From Verrucomicrobiota bacterium (GTDB lineage Bacteria > Verrucomicrobiota > Verrucomicrobiia > Chthoniobacterales > UBA10450), in NCBI GenBank assembly GCA_003217835.1, contig QHMQ01000052.1, positions 1 to 5,768 of the forward strand: a stretch of DNA of 5,768 nt, read 5' to 3'. The position numbers and the translations under genes are program-made. The notes under the pieces are model-generated. The model had not been told where the DNA came from, made no database searches, and saw only the letters and a list, made by a program, of their open reading frames with translations. Below are positions 1 through 5,768 of this stretch, piece after piece (positions within the stretch are counted from its first letter, which is position 1; each line of letters starts with the position of its first letter).

Positions 1-2207
1 ATACGAATCCTGTCGAAATCACTACACTCGGCCAGGAGCGACTTACGCCGATCTCGGCTTCACCGGAACAAGCCAAAGGTGAACCGGTCACGATCTCTAG
101 CGACATCTACGGGCTTGGCGTGGTCCTTTATGAGATGCTGACCGGTGTAAGACCGCATCGCTTTCTAACGTCTGATCCTTCCCGTGAGGAGCTGGTCGAG
201 GTCGTCTGCAAACAACTACCGACGCTTCCTAGCCTCGTCGTGAAGGACCGTGAGAGACAGCGTCAGCTCCGCGGGGATCTGGACGCGATCTTGCTTCGAG
301 CGCTGCAGAAGGACCCGACGCTGCGGTATCCATCGGTCGCTGAGTTCGCCGAAGACATTCGACGTCACCTCGTCGGTGAACCCGTTCGAGCGCGACAGCA
401 CAAGGCGGGTTATCGAATTAAAAATCGCTTGCTGCACAATCGGACCATTCAAGTTTCGTTCGCCGCCGCAATCCTAGCCTTATTGATCGCAGCGGCGTTT
501 ATTTTTGGATCACGAATGCGATCAGGTCTAAAGCAGCTAGGTATGCAAGCTCCCGCTGCGTCCCCGGGCTTGGGCAACGCGTCGCTTTCAGAAAAAAGTA
601 TAGCGGTGCTGCCATTCGATATTTTTAACAACGACACAGACAACGCTTACTTCGCCGATGGCGTCCAGGAAGCTATCATCACCGATTTGGCGAATGTCGC
701 CGCGCTGAAGGTGATCAGCCGCGGCAGCGTTGCGCCCTACCGCGGGAAAGCGAAGAACGAGCGCGAACTTGGGCAAACCCTCGGTGTTTCCTACGTCGTG
801 GAAGGTAGCGTGCAGAAAGCTGGGGATCGCGTTCGAGTCAACGCGCAGCTTATAGATGCCCGGACGATGACTGAAGTTTGGGCGCAACAATATGATCGGA
901 AGCTCGACGATTTGTTTGGTGTTGAGAGCGATCTCGCGCAGGCGATCGTGTCGCAGCTTAAGGGCAAGTTATCGCCGGACGAGAAAGCCGCGATCGAAAA
1001 CCGGCCGACTAAAGACATGCTCGCGTATGATCTCTATTTGCGGGCACGCGAGTCGTTTTTTCAAAGCAATTGTCAAAACGCTGTCCATCTGCTCGAACAA
1101 GCTATTGCTCGCGACCCGCAGTTCGCGCTCGCTTATTGTTCGTTGGCCGAGGTGCAGCTTTATATGTACCGCTTTAACAAGGACACGACGCCCGGCCGGC
1201 TGGATCATGCTAACGAAGCAGCCGAGACCGCTTTGAAACTCGCGCCGAAGCTCCCGCAGTCGCATTTGGCTAAAGCGCAATATTACTACTATGGTTTGCA
1301 CGATTACGAGCGGACGGAGCGCGAATTGGCCACCGCGCCGTCTTCTGGTACGGACAACGCCAAGTTTGTTGATCTGGCTGCATTGACTGAGCGACGGCTC
1401 GGACATTGGAAGGCTGCAATTCGCGACGGCGAAAAAGCGGTTGAGCTCGATCCGCAAAGCCCTTTCATCATAAACGAGCTTGTCGAAAGCTACATATCAG
1501 TGCGGCGATTTACTGATGCTGAACGGCTTGCCGACAAAGGGATCAAGGCGATGGTCACACAAAGCGGGTATCTCTGGGGACTCAAGAGCCAAGCTCTGCT
1601 TGGGATGGGCCGGATCAAGGAAGCTGGCGCCGTCCTTGAAAACTCGCCTGCGGACATGAGCCACCTTTATCGATCAGTGATGGTGGCGATGTTCGCGGGA
1701 GATTTCCCCAGAGCTTTTCAATTGCTGGCAAACGCAACGCCACTTGAAAAAGAGAGTGACACGGTTCCTTTTTTCGATGGAATCGTCGCTCGAGCCCAAC
1801 ACAATGCCGCGAGAGCGCGGTCATCGTTTCAACTCGCGCGCGACCGCATGACTATGAAATTACGCGAGCATCCCGACGATGCGGAGCTAATTAGCAATCT
1901 TAGCGTGGCCGACGCCGGACTTGGTTTGAAAGAGAACGCGTTGCATGAAGCCAGGCGGGCTATCGAGTTGTGCCCCCTTTCGCGTGACGCAGTCGACGCA
2001 CCAGGCTACCAAACGATGCTAGCGCTGGTCTATGCGTGGACAGGCGAACACGACGCGGCGCTGACACAGTTGGAAAAAATTGTACGGATGCCCCGGGGCC
2101 CGGATTATGGCGAATTGCGTTTTAATCCCTGGTGGGATGAGATCCGTACAGATCCGCGGTTTGATACATTATTGAGTCAGGCGGCTCTTCCACCCGTCTA
2201 CGAATGA
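1..2207 (+). CDS. Receptor-type Ser/Thr protein kinase with TolB-like and TPR domains (5'-partial)
   Basis: The frame is open from base 3 to the TGA at 2205-2207, giving 734 residues (numbered from base 3). The GTG at 120 is an internal Val, because kinase sequence continues upstream of it. Residues ~16-24 (LTPISASPEQ) are the end of the activation segment, with SPE in place of APE. SSDIYGLGVVLYEMLTG (~33-49) is subdomain IX with its conserved Asp. DLDAILLRALQKDPTLRYPS (~92-111) is subdomain XI with its Arg. The ATP-binding lobe and catalytic HRD/DFG loops lie outside the window, so activity cannot be judged. One hydrophobic segment follows (~150-169), then a TolB/FlgO-like domain (~198-320, from IAVLPFDIFNNDTDNAYFAD through VNAQLIDARTMTEVWAQQYD), then TPR-like helical repeats (~355 to the end). 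The TolB-like and TPR part should face the periplasm and probably senses or binds partners; the ligand is unknown. The C-terminus (GELRFNPWWDEIRTDPRF) looks like a natural family end, so only the 5' end is missing. Confidence 0.93.
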   Translation, partial: TNPVEITTLGQERLTPISASPEQAKGEPVTISSDIYGLGVVLYEMLTGVRPHRFLTSDPSREELVEVVCKQLPTLPSLVVKDRERQRQLRGDLDAILLRALQKDPTLRYPSVAEFAEDIRRHLVGEPVRARQHKAGYRIKNRLLHNRTIQVSFAAAILALLIAAAFIFGSRMRSGLKQLGMQAPAASPGLGNASLSEKSIAVLPFDIFNNDTDNAYFADGVQEAIITDLANVAALKVISRGSVAPYRGKAKNERELGQTLGVSYVVEGSVQKAGDRVRVNAQLIDARTMTEVWAQQYDRKLDDLFGVESDLAQAIVSQLKGKLSPDEKAAIENRPTKDMLAYDLYLRARESFFQSNCQNAVHLLEQAIARDPQFALAYCSLAEVQLYMYRFNKDTTPGRLDHANEAAETALKLAPKLPQSHLAKAQYYYYGLHDYERTERELATAPSSGTDNAKFVDLAALTERRLGHWKAAIRDGEKAVELDPQSPFIINELVESYISVRRFTDAERLADKGIKAMVTQSGYLWGLKSQALLGMGRIKEAGAVLENSPADMSHLYRSVMVAMFAGDFPRAFQLLANATPLEKESDTVPFFDGIVARAQHNAARARSSFQLARDRMTMKLREHPDDAELISNLSVADAGLGLKENALHEARRAIELCPLSRDAVDAPGYQTMLALVYAWTGEHDAALTQLEKIVRMPRGPDYGELRFNPWWDEIRTDPRFDTLLSQAALPPVYE

Positions 2208-2478
2208 AGACTTTGCCGAGGCTTATCACCCGCTGAGTTTCTTTCACTCAACCTTTATCCAAACGCCGAACAGACTTGCTTAGCCTGCAAAAAGCTCGCG
2301 GCCATTAATCGGGCTCGCCGGACAGCTTATTGCCACTCGGATGAAGCCAGTCATGCCTTGGCGCGGTATCAAACAGGTCGCATTTCGGGAATTTTAAGAC
2401 TTTTTGAGCTCTTTTCCCAGCCACTATTGCATTACAGTGTGTGGGAAAGCTTTCATCCAAGTGCGCTGATCAACCAAT

Positions 2479-2489
2479 GCCAATTTGGC
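2479..2489. promoter_or_regulatory. Perfect 11-bp palindrome upstream of the regulator (possible operator)
   Basis: GCCAA-T-TTGGC is a perfect inverted repeat around T2484, 28 bases before the preferred ATG of the GlxA-type gene. The position would suit autoregulation by a dimeric DNA-binding protein, or another factor. A palindrome this short can occur by chance, and AraC-type proteins usually bind direct rather than inverted repeats, so this is only a candidate. Confidence 0.2.
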
Positions 2490-2499
2490 GGCCGCTGCC

Positions 2500-2505
2500 G
2501 GAGGG
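2500..2505 (+). promoter_or_regulatory. Ribosome binding site for the GlxA-type regulator
   Basis: GGAGGG lies 12 bases upstream of ATG 2518. The spacing is slightly long, but the purine-rich match is strong. It favours ATG 2518 over the in-frame TTG at 2485, which would place this motif inside the coding region and add only a low-complexity MAAAAGGSVTP leader. Confidence 0.55.
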
Positions 2506-2517
2506 TCGGTCACGCCA

Positions 2518-3552
2518 ATGAAGATTGGGACGATAGCCAAAAGGGCAAAACCCTTGTCTGTTGGCATTCTAGGCTTCGACGGCGTATCTCTCTTGGATCT
2601 CGCTGGACCATTCGAAGCCTTTACCGTAGCTCGCACAGATGCGGCCGACGGAAAAGACCAACCTTGCTACAATACAAGGATTATCGGCGTGACCGGCAAA
2701 ACATTTGCTTCTGAGTCAAACGTTGTTTTCAAGACCGAAGACACACTTCTCCGAGCCAGCCATGTAGATTCGATTATTGTTCCAGGCGGGGTAGCAGTGC
2801 GCGCTGGCGAGACATACCGAAAGATTTCAGAGTGGCTCACCGCTCATGCTCACCACATCAGGCGGATAGTGTCCGTTTGCACCGGGATCTATCCTCTTGC
2901 GAGGAGTGGCTTGCTTGATGGGCGCAAGATAACTACTCACTGGAGATTTGCGCAGGATGTGGCGAGACAGTTCCCCAAGGTACGCGTCGATCCTATTTCG
3001 TCGTTCATCAAGGATGGGCCGTTCTATTCCTGTGGCGGTGGAACCGCTGCCACCGAGATGACGTTGGCGTTGATCGAGGAAGACTACGGTTCGCGCGTCG
3101 CTCTCTCAGTTGCTCGCGAGCTAGTTGCGCGTCTCAGACCAGGCGGAGATAGTGAAAATTCTGTCGATCTATTACAGTTCGACTGTGGACCGATGGATCG
3201 ACTCGCCGATCTCCCCGCCTGGATCGGTTCACACCTAAGCGACAACCTCTCCGTGGAGGTGCTCGCGAATAGAGTGTGCTTGTGCCCCCGTCATTTTACT
3301 CGCCTCTTTAAACATTTTTTCAACATGACACCAGCGGCCTTCGTCGAACGGGTAAGGCTCGATGAGGCACGGCGTCGTTTGATCCTTCCTCGAAACAACG
3401 TCGAGAATGTAGCGCGCGATGTCGGATTCAAGAACGCCGATTCGTTCCGACGCGCTTTTGAACGTCACCACAGCGTCAGCCCCCTCCGTTATAAGAAAAC
3501 TTATAAGACTCAGATCAGTAGCCATTACAACGCTTCTCTTTTTGCGGCCTGA
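2518..3552 (+). CDS. GlxA family transcriptional regulator (DJ-1/PfpI domain + AraC-type HTH)
   Basis: A 344-residue protein, a normal length for this family. The N-terminal DJ-1/PfpI (class I glutamine-amidotransferase-like) domain covers ~12-200. It begins LSVGILGFDGVSLLDLAGPF and has the nucleophile-elbow motif SVCTG with Cys121, followed by GLLDGRKITTHW (His141). It ends with CGGGTAATEMTLALIEEDYG (~172-191). The C-terminal AraC DNA-binding domain (~232-330) has two helix-turn-helix units: VEVLANRVCLCPRHFTRLFK (~246-265) and VENVARDVGFKNADSFRRAF (~295-314), then the typical SPLRYKK. Family members are cytoplasmic regulators, often activators of catabolic genes for amines or amino acids. 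The N-terminal domain is thought to sense a metabolite and is usually not an active enzyme. The effector here is unknown. The gene stands alone, about 310 bases after the kinase and 286 before the TonB receptor, which is a possible but unproven target. ATG 2518 is preferred to TTG 2485 because GGAGGG precedes it and the domain starts soon after. Confidence 0.95.
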   Translation: MKIGTIAKRAKPLSVGILGFDGVSLLDLAGPFEAFTVARTDAADGKDQPCYNTRIIGVTGKTFASESNVVFKTEDTLLRASHVDSIIVPGGVAVRAGETYRKISEWLTAHAHHIRRIVSVCTGIYPLARSGLLDGRKITTHWRFAQDVARQFPKVRVDPISSFIKDGPFYSCGGGTAATEMTLALIEEDYGSRVALSVARELVARLRPGGDSENSVDLLQFDCGPMDRLADLPAWIGSHLSDNLSVEVLANRVCLCPRHFTRLFKHFFNMTPAAFVERVRLDEARRRLILPRNNVENVARDVGFKNADSFRRAFERHHSVSPLRYKKTYKTQISSHYNASLFAA

Positions 3553-3752
3553 TCGGTTTCGATGGTGAGCTGGTGGCCCGTATGGGATTACGTTAAGCGC
3601 GGATAACTTGCCAGTCGTTCTTTTGTCTCGTTCGAAGCGACAACCAAGAGTTGCAAGCACAACCGGATATTCGTGCCAAGAAATCCCGAGTAAAATCGCG
3701 ACTCGCTGCAAGTCCGTAATAGTCGGGTTTATGTCCTCACACCACGCCTCGC

Positions 3753-3826
3753 GGGTTGGTTAGTCTCGGCGCCAATAAGAACAAGCGGCTGCAGTTATGC
3801 TGCGACTGCAAAACCTAACCAAACCC
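3753..3826 (+). promoter_or_regulatory. Nested inverted repeats in the receptor leader (possible structured 5' UTR)
   Basis: GGGTTGGTTAG (3753-3763) can pair with CTAACC-A-AACCC (3815-3826): eleven Watson-Crick pairs with a single bulged A at 3821. Inside it, TGCAGT (3790-3795) pairs with ACTGCA (3805-3810) around a nine-base loop. The outer stem ends two bases before the Shine-Dalgarno GGAG (3829-3832), so its folding could affect ribosome access. No known riboswitch class was recognised; in particular I could not see a cobalamin B12-box. It could be a protein-binding site, a leader RNA fold, or chance. The rest of the spacer (3553-3752) holds only weak, imperfect inverted repeats and no clear promoter. 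Confidence 0.35.
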
Positions 3827-3828
3827 AT

Positions 3829-3832
3829 GGAG
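3829..3832 (+). promoter_or_regulatory. Ribosome binding site for the TonB receptor gene
   Basis: GGAG, followed by A, lies six bases before ATG 3839, which is ideal spacing. This decides between the in-frame starts at 3797, 3827 and 3839. The ATG at 3827 overlaps the motif, and the one at 3797 sits inside the loop of the leader hairpin with no purine-rich site before it. Starting at 3839 gives a compact, typical signal peptide. Confidence 0.7.
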
Positions 3833-3838
3833 AAACTA

Positions 3839-5353
3839 ATGATAAAAAACGTGCCAATTAAGTTCGGACTTCTTCGCATTGCTCTTGTAGTGAGCGTTGG
3901 ATTTCCTTTGCTTTTCGCATCGAACGCACTTGCTCAGAACCCGCCGCCACCGCCTCCTCCGCCGGGCGCTGCGCCAGCTCCGGCACCAGGCGCCGCTGAG
4001 GTCGAGCGCGTGATTGTGACCGGTTCAAACATTCCGACAGCGGAAGAGGTCGGGGCGAACCCGGTGTTTAGTCTCAACCGCGACTTGATGAACAAATCCG
4101 GTCAAGGCGGCACGACCGAATCGCTTCTCAAGAGCCAGCCAGTGTTTGGTGCGAGCAGTGTCCCGGTTCAGAATAACTCGACCGGCCAAGGCGGCCCAGC
4201 GGGAACAGCTTCTATTTCGCTGCGCGGTTTCGATCCCGGCGCTTCGCTCGTCTTGATCGATGGCCGTCGCGTTGCGCCATATCCCGGGGCCGCGAACTCG
4301 GGTGCTGGTTTCGTGGATTTGACTACCGTTCCCGTTGCAGCCATTCAGAGCATTGAGATTCTGAAAGATGGCGCTTCTACGACCTACGGGGCGGACGCGG
4401 TTGCCGGCGTGGTGAACCTGAAGCTCTATAAAGACTATCGTGGCGCTCAGGTGACCGGGCAGTATGGCAACACCCTGGACAAAGACGCAGCCGAATGGTT
4501 TGGCGACGTTCTGTTCGGAGTGGGCGACGACAAAACGAGTATCACCGGCAACATGTTTTTCTATCACCATGACTCGATGTTCGCTAAGGATAGGGGCAAC
4601 ACGGCTGTTCCGCCATTTTTGAGTTCCAACACCAGCCCGTTCAATCTTCAGTTGACCAACGCAGCCGTGGCAGCGGCAGGTGGCACGGTGGTCCCGACTG
4701 TGAGCGGATTGCAATTCGCGACGCCGCCGGACTTTACCAACGGCTTGGCTCCGGCAAGCGATTTCATTTTTAACTCAGCCCGTATCAGGGCGCCCTTCAG
4801 CATCCTTCCTGGCTTTAACTTTAACGCGTTCCAGACTTCCTTCCCGGAACAGGAACGCTGGGGTGGCTACGCGGCTTTTGAAACCAAAATCTGTGACGAT
4901 CAGCTCCGGATTTACGGCGACTTTTATTATGTGGATGGGAAAACCCATGATGAACTGGCGCCAAACGCCACGGGCGATTTCGAGACCCCGGGATCGTTTG
5001 TGATCTCCATACCGCCAAAGACTGCGTTTGTGGGCGGAGTTCCGCCTTTTGGCGGCCCGACCCCTGCGGAAGTTGGGATCAGTCCGACCGCATTCAACCC
5101 TTTTAATCCGTTTGAGCAGATCATCTCAGGCGGCAGTCGTGCGCGTCTAGCCGATTTCGGCAACCGCTTAATCGATAACGAAAACATCGCCGAGCGTTTC
5201 ACGGTCGGTGTAAAAGGCGACAAGCTGTTTAACGGAACCTGGGGCTACGATGCGGGGTTCATGTACAGCCAAATCCAGCAGATTTCGCAGATTTCAGGAC
5301 GTCAATGGTCCGCGCTTCGAGCGCATTCTGAACGCGGCCGACCCGCTCTTTAA
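3839..5353 (+). CDS. TonB-dependent outer-membrane receptor, N-terminal part (frame broken near 5290-5304)
   Basis: From ATG 3839 the frame encodes 504 residues and stops at TAA 5351-5353. Residues 1-32 form a signal peptide: basic start MIKNVPIKFGLLR, a hydrophobic core, and likely cleavage after NALA. A mature N-terminal linker follows, with eight prolines in a row (35-42) and a Pro/Ala stretch. Next is the TonB-box-like start of the plug, VERVIVTGSNIPT (~55-67). The plug (~70-195) shows SISLRG, LVLIDGRR (~137-144) and ILKDGASTTYGADAVAGVVN (~174-193), all hallmarks of the family. The remainder is beta-barrel sequence rich in aromatic and Asn/Gly residues. Such receptors use TonB-ExbB-ExbD energy to import large or scarce substrates, such as siderophores, B12 or glycans; the substrate cannot be told here. 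Family members are usually about 900-1,100 residues, so 504 is far too short for a barrel. From about residue 487 the sequence (ending ERGRPAL) is out-of-frame tail. The true continuation is in the next frame. Confidence 0.9.
   Translation: MIKNVPIKFGLLRIALVVSVGFPLLFASNALAQNPPPPPPPPGAAPAPAPGAAEVERVIVTGSNIPTAEEVGANPVFSLNRDLMNKSGQGGTTESLLKSQPVFGASSVPVQNNSTGQGGPAGTASISLRGFDPGASLVLIDGRRVAPYPGAANSGAGFVDLTTVPVAAIQSIEILKDGASTTYGADAVAGVVNLKLYKDYRGAQVTGQYGNTLDKDAAEWFGDVLFGVGDDKTSITGNMFFYHHDSMFAKDRGNTAVPPFLSSNTSPFNLQLTNAAVAAAGGTVVPTVSGLQFATPPDFTNGLAPASDFIFNSARIRAPFSILPGFNFNAFQTSFPEQERWGGYAAFETKICDDQLRIYGDFYYVDGKTHDELAPNATGDFETPGSFVISIPPKTAFVGGVPPFGGPTPAEVGISPTAFNPFNPFEQIISGGSRARLADFGNRLIDNENIAERFTVGVKGDKLFNGTWGYDAGFMYSQIQQISQISGRQWSALRAHSERGRPAL
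5278..5295 (+). repeat. Tandem duplication of a 9-bp unit at the receptor frame break
   Basis: GCAGATTTC occurs twice back to back (5278-5286 and 5287-5295), encoding the repeated QIS in QQISQIS. Nine bases preserve the frame, so the duplication alone does not explain the shift. It does mark a slippage-prone or assembly-prone spot exactly where the frame changes. Confidence 0.75.
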
Positions 5354-5768
5354 TCCCGCCTCGTCGCAATTTATCGGACAGACGACCCCGTTCAATCCAT
5401 TCACTGACTTCCGGGTGCCGTTCGCAAGCAACGCCCCATTGATTGATTTCGCGACGCTGAGAGCGAGAGATCTGCTTACATCGAAGCTCGCGACATTGGA
5501 CTTGAACATTTACACGACCGACCTGTTTGATTTGCCCGCAGGCGGTGTTGGGCTGGCCGTGGGCGGCGGGTTTAGCCGGGAAGAATACACCATCAATCCG
5601 GATGATCAACACCGCCTTGGGCAGGAACTGGGCGTCGGCTTCACAGCGCCTGTTAAGGCCGGGCGCAAAGAGTGGAATGTCTATGCGGAAGCGCTCGTTC
5701 CAATTTTCAGTCCCAAGTTTAACATACCTGGGTTCTATTCGTTAGAGTTTACAGCCGGCGTCCGGTAT
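5295..5768 (+). CDS. TonB-dependent receptor, barrel continuation in the shifted frame (3'-partial)
   Basis: Reading from 5295 (CAG GAC GTC AAT), the frame stays open for 158 codons to the last base of the window. It reads QDVNGPRFERILNAADPLFN, then FIGQTTPFNPFTDFRVPFAS, NIYTTDLFDLPAGGVGLAVG and FNIPGFYSLEFTAGVRY. These are barrel-type sequences of the same receptor family and follow naturally from the first fragment (RILNAADPLFNP after the strand ending in SQIQQISQI). There is no start codon or ribosome binding site here that would make it a separate gene. Removing one T from the TTT at 5292-5294 would join the two parts as QQISQIQDVNGPRF. The break is therefore one extra base (or two missing) relative to the ancestral gene, either a real pseudogenising mutation or a sequencing/assembly error. 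The C-terminal barrel and closing aromatic residue lie beyond the window. Confidence 0.85.

Larger units (their letters stand above)
2208..2517. other. Intergenic region between kinase and GlxA-type regulator
   Basis: About 310 bases without a convincing gene. Short open frames here have no recognisable protein character, and the largest simply runs into the regulator in another frame. No strong intrinsic terminator follows the kinase: the only hairpin, TGAGT (2234-2238) with ACTCA (2246-2250), has five pairs and no T-run. The only structured element I would note is the palindrome at 2479-2489, listed separately. A promoter for the regulator should lie here, but no clear -35/-10 pair stands out. 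Confidence 0.6.

Noticed and set aside
969..1457. 162-codon open frame on the minus strand inside the kinase gene
   Set aside because: It is antisense to the TPR-like region, with no domain character or ribosome binding site.
2234..2250. Hairpin TGAGT/ACTCA after the kinase stop as a terminator
   Set aside because: Only five pairs, AT-containing, and no T-run follows.
2404..2430. TTGAGC and TATTGC as a -35/-10 promoter for the regulator
   Set aside because: The spacing is 15 bases and both hexamers match the consensus poorly.
2358..2714. 118-codon plus-strand frame overlapping the start of the regulator
   Set aside because: Its second half lies in another frame of the DJ-1 domain coding sequence, and the first half shows no protein-like pattern.
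3607..3648. Imperfect inverted repeat (CTTG/CAAG and GTCG/CGAC, with TTGTC/GACAA nested as an alternative) after the regulator
   Set aside because: The stems are short and interrupted with a large loop and no T-run; it is neither a convincing terminator nor a clear operator.
3235..3711. 158-codon open frame on the minus strand over the 3' end of the regulator gene
   Set aside because: It is mostly antisense to the conserved AraC domain, has no recognisable protein features, and the plus-strand gene explains the region.
3797..3838. Upstream ATG start giving a 14-residue longer receptor
   Set aside because: There is no Shine-Dalgarno before it, it would put extra residues ahead of a complete signal peptide, and the GGAG at 3829 points to 3839.
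4025..4714. 229-codon open frame on the minus strand inside the receptor gene
   Set aside because: It is antisense to clear plug and barrel sequence; the composition is that of a shadow frame.
5527..5745. 72-codon plus-strand frame near the window end
   Set aside because: It overlaps the shifted receptor frame, which has clear barrel motifs.

Overview
The window most likely comes from the chromosome or a metagenomic contig of a Verrucomicrobiota bacterium, close to the soil Chthoniobacterales. This is inferred from protein style, not from a marker gene. Two features suggest it: a membrane Ser/Thr kinase fused to a TolB-like domain and TPRs, and a TonB-dependent receptor with a Pro/Ala-rich linker followed by VERVIVTGSNIPT. 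Acidobacteriota carry similar kinases and remain an alternative. No rRNA, tRNA, CRISPR array, transposase or integrase was seen.

Layout, all genes on the + strand. (1) 1-2207: C-terminal 734 residues of a receptor-type Ser/Thr kinase whose N-terminal lobe and catalytic loop lie upstream of the window. (2) 2208-2517: a gene-free stretch with a small palindrome just before the next gene. (3) 2518-3552: a complete GlxA-type transcriptional regulator (DJ-1/PfpI domain plus AraC helix-turn-helix). (4) 3553-3838: a spacer whose last ~75 bases can fold into a nested stem-loop ending next to a good ribosome binding site. (5) 3839-5768: a TonB-dependent outer-membrane receptor that runs off the window. 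Its reading frame breaks near 5290-5304. The first part stops at 5353, and homologous-looking receptor sequence continues one frame over to the window edge.

The three genes share an orientation but are separated by about 310 and 286 bases, so they are probably separate transcription units. A link between the GlxA-type regulator and the receptor gene is plausible from adjacency only. The kinase may be an unrelated neighbour. I see no strong evidence for a new multi-gene system. The items most worth checking are the receptor frameshift and the structured leader in front of that gene.
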